In this document: in pieces, positions 1 to 11,832 of the stretch
Layout: each line of letters starts with the position of its first letter
Position numbering within the stretch: position 1 is the first letter of the stretch
Assembly: GCF_018143015.1 (NCBI RefSeq)
Contig: NC_054744.1
Coordinates: forward strand, 2,749,059 to 2,813,058
Direction of reading: 5' to 3'
Origin: Lytechinus variegatus
Lineage: Eukaryota > Echinodermata > Echinoidea > Temnopleuroida > Toxopneustidae
DNA: 64,000 nt
Translations under genes and position numbers: made by a program
Notes under the pieces: model-generated
What the model was told of the DNA's origin: nothing
Databases searched by the model: none
What the model saw: only the letters and a program-made list of their open reading frames with translations

Positions 1-655
1 TAAAAATTGTGCTCCTTATTTCACAAATAGCTTGTGCTATCTATCACGGGTGCAGAAAGGAAATAACGAAGATCATCATGGTAACCACTCGTGACAAAGC
101 GTGCAAAATTTTGAAATTGTTCAGATTGTATGCACTCAGTGCAGTGATGCAGCACGCACGGGAAAACAAGTGACATTTAATTGATCGCAGAATCCACACT
201 GTTTGAAATGTTTACTCTCTCCAAGTTGTACATCCCCAAAATAAAGAATAATAGAGATTGAGAAAATACAAGGCCATTTACCTTTAACACACCCTGCCCC
301 TCCCCCCCCCACACACAACACCTGGTGCGGTTTCCAGGTACATGTAACATCAGTCATGTTCAAACGATGGTTTGTTTACTGACAAAGTCTCAGTAATGAC
401 ATTATCGTCAATTACAGGTCCATGTGAAATATGCATTAAAGGTAATGTAAACATTATATCAGTAAATTTAAAATAATTACACAATTTTTGAATTTTTCTA
501 AGGCTTCCTTATAATTTCATTCTTTCAGGAGCTGATCTTCTGTTATTCTCGTCTACATTTTTGATCAAATTATACAGAAGAATTACTCTAAAGTTCACGT
601 GCATGCCAAAAAGAAATGACTGGCACTCTTCGATGCTGCGGTGCTTCTTTTTTAG

Positions 656-916
656 ACTGATTACGAAGAAGCAAGACTGACAGCTCAGCGGTAAGTCATG
701 TATTCCTCTTCCCTTATGGGATTTCCAAACACTAATTGTGAAAAATCTGCAATGTCAATTGATCTTCCATCTGCCATGGATCTAACATTCATGAATCAAT
801 GCGATTGTAATCTTATAATGTATTGTGTTTTCAAACCCAGCCACTTGCTGCCTCCGCAAGCTTCCCTAGATGTCTATGACTCATCAAGCGATTACGACGA
901 ATGTTGCTCAAAATGA
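656..916 (+). CDS. Candidate last two exons of an unrecognised gene (partial)
   Basis: Two short stretches fit splice rules and stay open together. The first, 656-690, follows a pyrimidine-rich TTTTTTAG acceptor and ends at GTAAGT. The second, 841-916, follows CAAACCCAG and ends with a TGA at 914-916. Joined in phase 2 they read TDYEEARLTAQR, then HLLPPQASLDVYDSSSDYD and a short Cys-rich end. The acidic Ser/Asp/Tyr tail looks like a real C-terminus. I do not recognise the family. Earlier exons would lie left of the window; a weak possible exon near 24-90 could not be confirmed. The model rests on two short exons only, so chance is possible. Confidence 0.4.
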
Positions 917-1107
917 ATGGGAATGTCTCCATTGTGACTGTTAGAAATGTATATTGACATGAATTCTTTGTTATATTTATTTTGCAATATTTATTTAGAC
1001 GACAACATTCCTCATCCAGACTCTTAAAGGGAGGATTCTACATAAAGGCACATGGTCAATAAGAGTTCTAATTCCTGATATGACATTTACCACAACAATG
1101 TCAAGCA

Positions 1108-1290
1108 GGGGGCCGTTTCATAAAGCTGTTCGTAAGTTAAGAGCGACTTTAAGAACGACTGGTGAACCTTTCTTACATGCTAAACCATCGCCAATGAACA
1201 CTTTGGTGTATACCATTTACCACAAGAAAGGTTCACCCGTTGTTCTTAAAGTCGCTCTTAACTAACGAAAAGCTTTATGAAACACCCACC
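1108..1290. mobile_element. Palindromic MITE, family F copy 1
   Basis: A foldback element. The left arm GGGCCGTTTCATAAAGCTG, followed by AAGTTAAGAGCGACTTTAAG, is mirrored on the right by CTTAAAGTCGCTCTTAACT and AAAGCTTTATGAAAC. About 70 bp of each arm pairs around a short centre. Further copies lie at 12,467-13,222 (interrupted) and 63,049-63,200. It has no coding capacity and is presumably a non-autonomous DNA transposon. Confidence 0.8.
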
Positions 1291-2740
1291 AGGATTGTAC
1301 CACTGAGTGAAAATAATAATCCAAGGCAAAAATAAACAATGTAACATGTAACCAAATGTAACCAAAGTATTTTGTATAACATATTGGGTTAAAATTGGAG
1401 TGTACTTTAGTAACAAACATAACAAACCACTATTGTCTATTGGGTTTTATAACTTCCCTAATTCCTTTATTGTTTAATGGTAAACTCATTAGGCCTATGT
1501 GAAAGACTTTTATAATATGTGGTTTACATTTGCTCAAATTTAGGCATGTTTATGAATTGTTATATTGTGAAATTAAAAATAAATGAATTGAACGAAACTA
1601 CTAAAGCAAAAAAAATAACAACCACAACATCAATCTCATGATGCAGGCTTTTAACCATCTGAAGCTCTTAAAATTTTGTTTCCAGAAGACCACAATCTAT
1701 CCTGCACACGCTGTGCATACAAATTTGCAGTGCATTGTGCTCAATACTAAACTTTCTTTTCACAAACTATCCATGGAAATCCAACACCTTCATGCCAAGT
1801 GGTTTTTAATGAGAGCAGAAAAATAAGACATACATGTATACATGTGTTAACGAAGGATTGGTGAAAGTCCATCAAATAAAGATAAATTGATTTTTGTAAG
1901 GTTTGATTTTTGTGAAGCAACAAGCAAGCAGATTTCCCATGTAATTCAAATTTCATGAAGTGTTATCTTTTCCGAAAAATCAGATGCATTTAATATGAAA
2001 TCAGACTTGTAAATTACAAAATAAGAATACTGAATTTTTTTTTGCATTTGAATTACATGTAGGCCTACATGAAAAACAGGAAGAAGACAATTTTTAGATA
2101 AATTTTGAGCAAAACTTTTTTTAAAATGACTCTAGTTGTGCTAAATACCAACTTTAGATCACCGTAGAATTCCCCTCTAATAATCTCAAGTTTTATACTG
2201 ATACTTTCTATACAACATATTTTATCACTTAAATGCTCAATCTTTAGCCTTATTCACAATACTTCATTTACAAACGTACATGTGGAAGTTTCAACAAATT
2301 AAATTGCAATAGACAACCATCCTTCAGAGGGCCAGAAACAGAGATCAAGACCAAGAAGTGAGAGAAATGAAGTAAACAAACCAAAGAAAATATGCACTCT
2401 GCCAGCCAGTACAACCTCTGTAAAAGTTTACACTCTGAAAGTATTCTTTTTTAAAGAAACCTGGCCTAGCATGAAGTATTATTACAGTGCCCACTTCCCA
2501 ATGTTCTAGAAGTCTCAAAGATATCAAATATGTATTGCCACGTAGGCATTAAACTGTATACATAGAAATCTAAATAAAGGAAATAACCCAGAGAAAACAA
2601 AATCGCATTTGATTTTTTTTTTAAACAAATGTGCAGATGCAACTCAAAATTTTAATGTACTATTGTATTTACATTACATAATTGTGACAAAAAATGGTGT
2701 TCGAATCATGTCTTGCCACTCATTTCTCTGTACTCAAAGC
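1291..2740. other. AT-rich intergenic stretch, nothing recognised
   Basis: No coding region or clear repeat boundary was seen. It contains AATAAA-type signals near 1,330 and 1,576, which could serve the gene ending at 916, and one TAGGCCTA palindrome near each of 1,492 and 2,061. Confidence 0.5.
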
Positions 2741-2749
2741 AGATGGGGG

Positions 2750-2975
2750 ATGCAATTCATGAAACGAATGATTACTGATATAAGCTACTGAAACACTTTC
2801 GTCTGATTGGCTGATTCTTTTTTTGCTATTTTCTATGTAGCTGTACTCAAAAGTCAAAGCAAATGGGGAGGGAAGCATTTCATGAAACAAAAAAAACAGT
2901 GATTTTTCACTGAATCTTGTTATAAGCTACTAAAATCATTGCATCTGATTGGCTCGGAGCGAAAATCACCGACAA
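2750..2975. repeat. Two fragments of a dispersed repeat (family G)
   Basis: Both fragments contain ATTTCATGAAAC or a close variant, then ATAAGCTACTGAAA-like sequence and TCTGATTGGCT. The same text recurs at 6,774-6,890 and 46,575-46,670, so it is a dispersed repeat. The second fragment directly precedes the GC-richer candidate exon at 2,992. Confidence 0.6.
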
Positions 2976-2991
2976 GATGACACTCCCTAGG

Positions 2992-3199
2992 TTAGTATGG
3001 CCTGTCTTGGGCGGTGGCCAGGTATGCTTCGTAGAGCCGTTCAATAATCTCCACTGTCCAGGAAAACAGATTGCTGGGCATGTCTACGGTTTCTTCTCTC
3101 ATCGCCCGGAGCAGGCAACAGGATATCAAGAGAAATGGTCCGAAGAGAAGCCGACGGATGCCAACGGAACGAAAGACGAGGATGGAAAAGGATATAGGA
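2992..3199 (-). CDS. Candidate terminal coding exon, unrecognised
   Basis: This patch is clearly richer in GC than its surroundings. On the minus strand an acceptor (CTCTTTATTTCAAAG, read 5' to 3') precedes 3,199. The frame then stays open for 68 codons to a TAA at 2,994-2,992. The reading begins PISFSILVFRSVGIRR, passes a hydrophobic run LLFGPFLLISCCLL, and ends WTVEIIERLYEAYLATAQ plus DRPY. Entry phase is 2, which fits the exit phase of the PDZ exon at 17,764 and of the small exon at 7,476, so all three could belong to one minus-strand gene. The opposite strand is also open here (77 codons from 2,977), so the coding strand is not certain. No family recognised. Confidence 0.33.
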
Positions 3200-3210
3200 C
3201 TTTGAAATAA

Positions 3211-4382
3211 AGAGTGCGGGTCTGGACTTATATGTCTAGCCCAGAGGGAGGGTCACTGATACATCAACAGTAAACTTATCCAGTAAGACTAATAACCACT
3301 ATCCATATAAAGAGATAAGATGAGCATCAGCCACTTGCCAGTTCTCTATTTAGTAAGGACCCTCTTCGCTTGCTTCTATGTTAAGTTCAGTGACCATTTT
3401 TTTTGCTATATACCTTGTGGAAAAGAACCACATGTAGCAATATAATAACATATTAATATTGTTTAATAGATTGCAGAGAATGAAATGATACATTATGAGC
3501 CATTGGAAAAGAACCACCCCCTCCCTCTTCTCAAATGTTATTCACTGATATCAAAAAAGCAATTAAAACTTTTGATTGTGAAAATTAATATTGGCATGAT
3601 ATGAAAATAAAATACTGAAATAAATTTAAAGAGATCTTTTGTTGACAATTAAGGAGGTGAGGTACATAGACCTGTACGATACTCAATTCTCATAAAATTA
3701 TACCTTTATGGAGGTTTTAAAGGTGAAACTGTGAAAGTGTATTTCTACATGTATAAATAAACAATTCTCTTTTATAGATTTCAATTGAAATAAATTGATT
3801 ATCCAACATCACCTGCATGTAACTAACTGGTAAAATCTGGTCAAATTTCTTCTAATTGAGAATTTCATTTTCCCCTTAATTATCACAGACAGGTAGAGTA
3901 TCCCTTTAAGGTAATTTGAAGAAGGGAAAATGTTTAGACCATGAACATGCATGATACCCTTTACTGGCAATGACCTGTAATGGTTGCTATGGTAACGGTG
4001 ATCCAGACAGGCCCAGCTAGGGAAGACAGTCAGGACCATTGCCAACATTAAAACAGTAAACCACACAGCCTAGCCATAAATTAATCAAATGTATATTAAG
4101 TTAAAAATATTCCAGTATAGTGATTTTGAATAAGAGAATAAACTTTCCCAAAGTGCTTACAGGTTCTTAATTATGAAATGCACCCCAAGGAGCGATGTTC
4201 ATTGTGCACTGCAGCATTGGAATTTATCACAAAAATGAGAAATTAAATAATTACACTTTTCACACTGCATTTCCTTAAACCCATGCAATCTTTTTTTCAT
4301 TTCACACTGCCGGGTTTAACGCCTTAACCCCGGACTATTGCACAGCTCATGAATATTGATGATTTTACCATACAGAGCGAGA
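3211..4382. other. Intergenic, no gene recognised
   Basis: AT-rich sequence without a supported exon. A minus-strand open stretch at 3,809-4,066 has no splice context or recognisable motif and is not called. Confidence 0.5.
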
Positions 4383-4386
4383 TTAA

Positions 4387-4883
4387 AGGGGAAGTTCACC
4401 CTGACAAAAAGTTTATTGTAAAAATAGCAGAAAAAATAATGAAAAATATTGCAGAAGGTTTGAGAAAAATTCATCAAATAATTGAAAAGTTATTAGAATT
4501 TCAATTATTTGATTTGTGATGTCATATGCGAGCAGCATTCCTACATAGCGAATGGTAAAAAATCAATGAAATGTCATTTTCTCATAAAATTGAAAGTGGT
4601 TTTTTCTTTACCTTTTGTATATCAATAGAAAAATCATTTCACACTCGATCATGAATAGAAAACAAAATCAAGTCATCAGGAACCATATAAAATTTGAAAT
4701 TCATGCATTTTATATTACATAACACATGGGACAGCTGCTCGTTTATGAGGTCACAAATCTAAAACTTTGAACTCTAATAATTTTCTTACTCTTAAACGGA
4801 TTTTCCTCAAACCTTCACCAATATTTTTTACTATTTTTTCTGCTATTTTTACAACAAAGTCTTCTTCAGGGTGAACTTCCCCT
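4387..4883. mobile_element. TTAA-flanked MITE, family A copy 1
   Basis: The perfect terminal inverted repeat AGGGGAAGTTCACCC / GGGTGAACTTCCCCT is bounded on both sides by TTAA (4,383-4,386 and 4,884-4,887). The interior is largely palindromic and contains TTTGTGATGTCAT. The TTAA target and A/T-rich palindromic body fit a piggyBac-type non-autonomous element; the superfamily is inferred from the target site only. Confidence 0.85.
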
Positions 4884-5379
4884 TTAACATGCAATTTCGA
4901 CTTCTGTGATTGGCTAATGCTTGCCCCCACTTTCATTTCACACTGCATCTCTTAGCACCGCAACTGTACCACAATAAGCAGGCTAACCCTGCTTTTTTTG
5001 CAGGGCCAGATAGTACCTTACTATTTACAGTGCTAGCCCACTTTGCTAAAACCTAGTGTAAAAACGAAGTGGGCTATTAAAGCTGGGTTAAGGAAAAAAA
5101 TTGCAGTGTGGAAAGCATAAAATTGTGCTGGGAGTCACAAGAACTGCTAGCAAAAAAACATTTAGGAATAAAAATGTGGGAATGGGAAATGGGGGATTTT
5201 TTTCAAATTCTTTTAGCAACTCAAGAGCAATCATTATACTGTGGTTTTTTCCCCAAAATGACATCACAAAAGGGAAAATATCAATGATTTTTCACCTTTT
5301 TATTTCATAAACAGGAGTCCTCCCCCCCCCCCCCCCACCCTTGAAAGATATAATAAGAAAATGTTGGAGGAAATATTCA

Positions 5380-5823
5380 AGGGGAAGTTAACCCTGACAA
5401 AAGCTTTATTGTTAACATAGCAGAAAAATTAATTTTGAAATATTGATGACAGTTTGATAAAAATCCATCAAGGATTAAAACTGTTAATTGTTAATATTTT
5501 TTTATTTGTGATGCCATATGCAAGCAAGCAGCTTCCACATAAAGTAAAAAATAAAATAAATGTTTTTTTTTTTTAGTTATTGAACCTTCAGTATATCATA
5601 ATCAACAAACAAATTATTTCAGTCACGCTCCTGAAAAGAAATGTTTTCTGTCATCATGAACCATTAAAAATTTGAAATTTATGCTTCTTATATCATATGG
5701 GGCAGCTGTTTGTTTATAACACTGCCACAAATAAAAACTTAAAATTCTAAAAACTTTAATATTTGACAGATTTTCCTAAACATCTTCACCAATATTTTTT
5801 TTCCTTCAGGGTGGACCTCCCCT
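5380..5823. mobile_element. TTAA MITE, family A copy 2 (older)
   Basis: The ends are AGGGGAAGTTAACCCTGAC and TCAGGGTGGACCTCCCCT. The right flank is TTAA and the left flank reads TTCA, one change from TTAA. The interior matches copy 1 but is more diverged. A 16-base run of C lies just to its left at about 5,321. Confidence 0.75.
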
Positions 5824-5975
5824 TTAAGAGCTCTCCTATGCCTCAGGTGTATTTAGAAACCAATTAAACTTCACATTGACAACATGCTGCCAAAAAATAA
5901 ATTTCATTATGATGTCTTGTCATACATAGTATACGTGTCAGTATCCAATGAGGTGCAACATCACGTTTGGTTTAA

Positions 5976-6719
5976 AGGGGAAGTTAACTCTGACAACAAG
6001 TTTATTGCAAAAATAATAATAAATTTATTTATCTATTTGTTGTTTTATTATAACTGGGTAGCCCTTTCGGTTACAAGAACTGCTCGACCAAGGGGCCCTG
6101 TATCAACAAATTAAAAACATAACAAAACAATATCACATAAAGATAGTCAAAAAGGGAACATAATATTTTATGAGAAAGAAAAATGTAATACATAGAAGTA
6201 AAAATAAATCAAAATCACATATTCCATATTTTATAGCCATGATAACAAAATGATCTTTTACAATATTCGGTTTGAGTTTTTTCAATAAATACTGGTGATG
6301 GTTTGTAGGAAACCCATCAATGATTAAAGAAGTTATTAGAATTTCAAGTTTTTGATTTGTGACATCCTACATGTACAGCAGCTGCCCCATATGCTATGTA
6401 ATATGAAATGCATGAATTTGAATATTTGAATGGTTCATGATACCAATGCCTTTCATGAATGGGTGTAAAATAATATTTCTGGTGGTATACTGGAGGTACA
6501 ATAAAAACCATTTTCATTTTTTTAGAAAATGACATTTCATTGATTTTTTACAACATGGTATATGTGGAAGCTGCCAATAATTAATGACATCACAAATACA
6601 AAAAAAAATCAAATAACTTTCTTAATCTTTGATAGATTTTCCTCAAACATTCACCAATATTTTTCATTTGTTTTTCTGCTATTTTCACAATAATCATTTT
6701 GTCAGGGTGAACTTCCCCT
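5976..6719. mobile_element. TTAA MITE, family A copy 3, with an internal insertion
   Basis: TTAA at 5,972-5,975 and 6,720-6,723 brackets AGGGGAAGTTAACTCTGAC and GTCAGGGTGAACTTCCCCT. About 250 bp of unrelated sequence (roughly 6,030-6,290) interrupts it. That insert reads, on the minus strand, CAGGGCCCCTTGGTCGAGCA, then GGGCTACCCAG and AAATAA repeats. This resembles a retroposon 3' tail also seen at 27,010-27,082. Confidence 0.75.
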
Positions 6720-6773
6720 TTAATAGAATGTGATGTGACAAGACTGAGAATGGATAGTCAGAATATCATAATA

Positions 6774-6890
6774 GCATTTCATGAATAGGTGGTTTTCATT
6801 GACTATTGTTATAAGCTAGTGAAATCCTCACATCTGATTGGCTCAGAGCGAATTTGGCAGTGAACATTACTATTTTGTTTCATGAAATTT
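6774..6890. repeat. Dispersed repeat, family G copy
   Basis: It carries GCATTTCATGAA, TTATAAGCTAGTGAAATCC and TCTGATTGGCTCAGAGCGAA, matching fragments near 2,750-2,975 and 46,575-46,670. Confidence 0.6.
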
Positions 6891-6927
6891 CCAAAGGTTA
6901 CATGTAATTCACGTAAAAACTACATTA

Positions 6928-7165
6928 TTGTGGCCCAGAGGATTAGTCTCTGTACTTTGAAACAGAGGGCCGTGGGTTCAAATCCCAGCCATGGCATATT
7001 TTCCTTCAGCAAGAAATTGATCTACAATGTGCTGCACTCAACCCAGGTGAGGTGAATGGGATTTTAATCCTTGATTGACTTAGCAACTACATGGCCGCTC
7101 AGCAAAAGCTGGGAGAATCACATCATACCAAGTATCAAGCACAACTGCACTGATATTATACAAAG
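6928..7165 (+). mobile_element. tRNA-derived SINE (copy 1)
   Basis: The head is tRNA-like: TGGCCCAGAGGATTAGTC (box A region), then GTGGGTTCAAATCCC (box B). The SINE body follows: CAGCCATGGCATATTTTCC, TGCTGCACTCAACCCAGGTG and ATGGCCGCTCAGC. It is the same family as 27,105-27,402 and 62,565-62,842. The 3' end is degraded, with no clear poly-repeat tail. Confidence 0.8.
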
Positions 7166-7475
7166 ACATCAATGATCTTCGGAGCAGAAGACATTGAAAA
7201 TAGGTACCTTCATATGGCAAGTAAAAGCAATAACACCCATTATTTAAAGGATGATGTTGCTAAGCATCTGCTAACAACAAAAAGAAAATAGGCCATTGAA
7301 AATTTGAATAGAAAAAACCTACATTGATTTCCTTTAAACTGATAATTTTCTGCCATCAAAAGAAAGAATAAAAAAATTTCTCCCTTTCAACCTTACATGT
7401 ATTCCTATTTCTAAAAATGTCTATTTATATGTACACAAATACATGTATGTAAAACAACTCTAAAAGTATACTTAC

Positions 7476-7553
7476 GAGTTTGGAGTCGCCATAAACACAT
7501 ATGTAAAGGCACATTTCTTCAGGCATTGTATGTCTCCCAAAATATTGCATCCA
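7476..7553 (-). CDS. Candidate 78-nt internal exon, possibly of the PDZ gene
   Basis: On the minus strand a TGTACAG acceptor lies before 7,553 and a consensus GTAAGT donor follows 7,476. With phase-2 entry, as required by the PDZ exon at 17,764, the exon is open. It reads GCNILGDIQCLKKC and then AFTYVFMATPN, and leaves in phase 2. The alternating hydrophobic AFTYVFMA could be the last PDZ strand, but the link to the PDZ domain would be longer than usual. A second frame is also open. Nothing but splice signals and phase supports it. Confidence 0.25.
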
Positions 7554-7906
7554 CTGTACATTTACAAGACCTTAAAAACTGAACTGCAATGTACAGACAT
7601 TCTGAGCGTGAGGGTCTGAAAGTGCTAAAAATAAAATGAAAAGCCTCCATGTCTGCTCACGCTCAATATGTGCGCTCCTGGTAGCAGATTGGCCATCTAT
7701 AAATATCGAAAGGGATAATCTAAGAAAGGTCATTAAAATCAGCAATTGCTCAAGAAGGATAAAAATCCAATTAGTGACAGTTCAATAATCTATAAGGGGG
7801 CACACAATTTGATAATAAAATCATTCAGTGGAATGGTTAAGAATATTGGTTGGTTTGCTGACTTGTGAAAATGTAGGCCTGCCTATATCCATGCAGAGAA
7901 GTTTAA

Positions 7907-8547
7907 AGGACTAGTCCACCCCAACAAAAAATTCATTTGAATAAAAGAAGAAAACTCCAACAAGCATAACACTAAAAATTTCATCAAAATCGGATGTAAA
8001 ATAAGAAAGTCATGACATTTTCAAGTTTCGCTCAATTTTACAAAACAGTTATATGCACATCCTAGTGAGTATACAAATGAGCATACTGATGACGTCACCC
8101 ACTCACTATTTCTTTTATGAAAAATTCTAATTTTCTCCTCCTCAGGTGAAACTAAATTTTATTCCTCCCTGAACATGTAAAATTACCATTATTTTAACAG
8201 TTTATAGTTAGTAAAGTCAAGTTGGTCTTTATTGTCAATATGTAAAAGAATGAAATACTGCTTATATTCAAAAAATAAAAAATAGTGAGGGACATCATCG
8301 ACTCTCTCATTTGCATATCATTTTTTTGTGAAACATATATGAGAAGAACTTTAAAATGTCATAACTTTCTTATTTATAGTTCTGTGCTATAATATATAGA
8401 TTGATTTTAACATTGATTTTAACATTAGTATTTTATGTTATTATTCATTATCGGATGTATGATTTTGATGAAATTTTCAGTGTTATGCTTGTTTGATTTT
8501 TTTCTCTTTTTATTCATATCACCTTGTTGTTGGGGTGGACTTGTCCT
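7907..8547. mobile_element. TTAA MITE, family B copy 1
   Basis: The ends are AGGACTAGTCCACCCCAAC and GTTGGGGTGGACTTGTCCT. TTAA lies at 7,903-7,906 and 8,548-8,551. The interior holds TTTCATCAAAATCGGATG and its inverted partner. It directly abuts copy 2 and shares one TTAA with it. Confidence 0.85.
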
Positions 8548-8551
8548 TTAA

Positions 8552-9144
8552 AGGACAAGTCCACCCCAACAAAAAGTTGACTTGAATAAAAAGAGAAAAA
8601 TTCAACAAGCATAACACTGAAAATTTCATCAAAATCGGATGTAAAATAAGAAAGTTATGACATTTTAAAATTTCACAAAACATTTATATGCACATCTTGG
8701 TTGGTATGCAAATGAGGGAACTGATGACATCACTCACTCACTATTTCTTTTGTATTTTATTATATGAAATATGAAATATTTTGATTTTCTCGTCATTGTC
8801 ATGTGAAATGAAGTTTCATTCCTCCCTGAACACGTGGAATTCCATTATTTTAACATTTTGTGCTTCAAGCAAGGAGGTCCTAATCATCAAATTCGTAAAA
8901 ATTGAAATATTGTATAATTCAAACAATAAAAAACAAAAGAAATAGTGAGTGAGTGACATCATCGACTCTTTCATTTGGATGTAACTGGCTCGTTCATATA
9001 ACTATTTTGTTAAAAATAAGCGAAACTTTGAAATGTCATAACTTTCTTAATTTACATCCGATTTTGATGAAATTTTCAGCATTGTGCTTGTCTGATTTTT
9101 CTCTATTGATTCAAATCAACATTTTTCTGAGGTGGACTTGACCT
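8552..9144. mobile_element. TTAA MITE, family B copy 2
   Basis: It begins AGGACAAGTCCACCCCAAC straight after the shared TTAA (8,548-8,551) and ends GAGGTGGACTTGACCT before TTAA 9,145-9,148. It is very similar to copy 3 at 30,056, including the apparent open frame in the right arm, which is a by-product of repeat conservation and not a gene. Confidence 0.85.
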
Positions 9145-9148
9145 TTAA

Positions 9149-11832
9149 GCATAGAGGAATGTTCAGTGTAATCAGAAAATCCATTCTTGGTACTAGCGTC
9201 GCATAATGATAAATACTAACATAGTATTAAAGTCAATCTAGCACAGAACTATATACTCTCCTGTACTTATACTTGGGGCCATATCATTACACCACTCGCA
9301 GCTGAGCCACTATTACGGAAAAATTACAAGGGGCTTGGGCAATTTCAAGCCCTGAAGAGCTCTGGAACATCCCCATTCGTTGCAATGATGGTAAAGCTCA
9401 TCCAATGTTGCAGATTCAGGGAGTAAGTTGTGAGAAGTAGCCCTCGAAAATTAAGAATTAACATTTAGCATAGCAGCCATATGTACTGTAGACTCTAAAG
9501 CAATCAAGCATCCAACCTGGGTAGATGAGTGCAGCCAATGGAGGTAAATTTGTTAATAAACCAAATCGCATCAACATCAGAGAAAAACTAAGAAAAACAG
9601 AATGGTGTATATTTGAAGAAAAAACAAGGAATGAACAATTCATGACTTTGATGTAACAAGGGGGAAAAGATCACTGAGACTATGTGGGTCTCCAATTTGC
9701 AATTTGGTGAGTACATATTGCGATAAGTTGTTGGGTCTACTATATACCATTTGTCCTGATGGTTCTCTCCTAGCACCCTACCCCTCAGAGATCAGAGATA
9801 CATATGTACATGTAGTCAAATTCTGTAGCATATTGAGATTTGTCCTCATAATCATATTAAGCAAAAAATATAATTCTGAATTATTTAAAGTTTTGATGAA
9901 GATAACATTTCACTTTGAGTATTAAAAGGTTCAACTTCATGTACATTGATGTAGACAAGAAGTACACAACCATAATTCTGGTTGAGATTTTTATACAAAA
10001 ATGCACAAAATGAAAGTTTGTCAAAAACCAATGAGAATAACAACAAAAGGTATGTTTCTGAAGCATCAAATCAAATCATGACTTGTTTTCTCATAATTCA
10101 TCTGGATATTTGTGCAACCAATAAATTCTTTAATTTAAAGGAGACTGTTCTGGGTGAGTTACTGGAATAAAGGAACTATGAGTAGTGATTTTCAAACCAA
10201 TGGTCAGCATGGGTGCTGTGCCTCCTGTTCCCCTAGTCCCACCCCCCCCCCCCTTTCAGCTTTTGAGGTTTGAAGTCAGGAAGTACATGGAACATAATTC
10301 AGACCCTGACGTTTTAATACTTCTTAACCACTGCTGAGGCCATATCAAATGAATGTAGGACAGGAAGTTAGTCTGTAAATCTACACAAGGTCAGTGTTAA
10401 CTACAAACCATGAACATTTACTGGTACACACTTTACACCGCCATAGCTGGGAATAATCTTAAAATCGGTTATTCTGAAAATCTCCCCCTGAACCGAAACT
10501 ATTATTTCACTGGTACATATTAAAGTTAAGGACACTATACTTGTAAAATCCACAAAAGAAAGAATATATAGCTTTTAATGGTATATACATAGTAATTATA
10601 TACTGCATGTATTACTTATGAATTATAATTACTTTCACATTTTGTTATATGAAAGCAATTCACAGCTTCCACATCCATAAACATGTGAACACATTATCCT
10701 ATGCCCATCAAAACTTGCAAGTAATTTTGTTTATAAAACTGTCTGGTTAACAAAGGTGTTTAACCATATACTTGGTTAAAGATTGGTATTTGGAACGTTA
10801 CCTGAAATAATAAAAATAAACAAAAAGTTTAATGTTTTCCTAATCAAGGAAGTGTGAAGGCGTCATGGTAAATTCTCTTTTCTACAGACTCAATATACCT
10901 TCCTGTATTAAGTTTATATCAGAATGCCATCTACATGTATTCATTAAAGGTGAAGACAAAAAACTCGACCGATCTAAAGGCAAAATACATGCACAGGTAA
11001 AAAGCTAGTGATATCATAACTCAGTCAGATAACTACAAGGATACATGTAGGTCATGTTGAAATTGACCCTGCACAAATTTCATATTTTATATCTAACTCT
11101 TAATGCCCAAACTAGTGTTACTGTTTTTTTCATGTCTTTTGCCTATGATTCAAAGGGCAAAGCAAACAAGGGAAACCCTAGTAAAAATATTCTCTTGTCA
11201 ATAAAATCACAAATGAATCAATGCAATTTGAACTTCAACTTCTTTTTTTTTACTGGGAAGGGAGGAGAAAATTTTTGACAATAGATACATCGGAATCGGA
11301 TATTTGTTTAGATACAATTTACTTTTATGTACTGTATACAGGACATCAAAACCAATTCTTAAAACTAACCCAGTACTAATTTCGGACATACATATAGTAT
11401 ACAATGTACATGTACACATATGCATGAGGCCTATAAAATGAAGCTTTTTCCCTAATTGTGAATAAAACAAAAGCCATATTCTCTTCACAAAAAGAAGAGT
11501 GCAAGCCAATTTGTACACAACTACTCATTATCAGAGTTGCACAGAAGAACTATAGTAGGCCTACATGAGGGGGCTCACATGTCATGGTACATATATCCTC
11601 CTCTAATTGCTATCTAGCATTGAAACTTAATCCACACGTGATAAAGAGCAGAACTGTCAAGCAAGAACCCACTTCCGTTTTAGAAGCCGCTTTACCAGTA
11701 GGGTCCATGCTCCGACCCTCTCCCCTCGATTACTCCCCTTGATAACCCCCCCCCCCTCCCACTAACACCCTTGCCTTGAGTTTCATGAAGTGGCATTTGG
11801 GTGACTAGCAAGCATGTATCTTGTATGAATAG
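9149..11832. other. Intergenic; one exon-like patch, otherwise nothing recognised
   Basis: Mostly AT-rich unique-looking sequence. A GC-richer patch at about 9,290-9,422 is open on the + strand and ends at GTAAGT (see findings). C-runs occur near 10,240 and 11,745. No other gene is supported. Confidence 0.5.

Noticed and set aside
6928-7000. Functional tRNA gene
   Set aside because: A and B box-like words are present but stems do not pair well, and the sequence continues into a SINE body shared with other copies.
8953-9141. Open frame with a near-identical copy at 30,467-30,655
   Set aside because: Both are the right arm of family B MITEs; similarity reflects repeat identity, not protein conservation.
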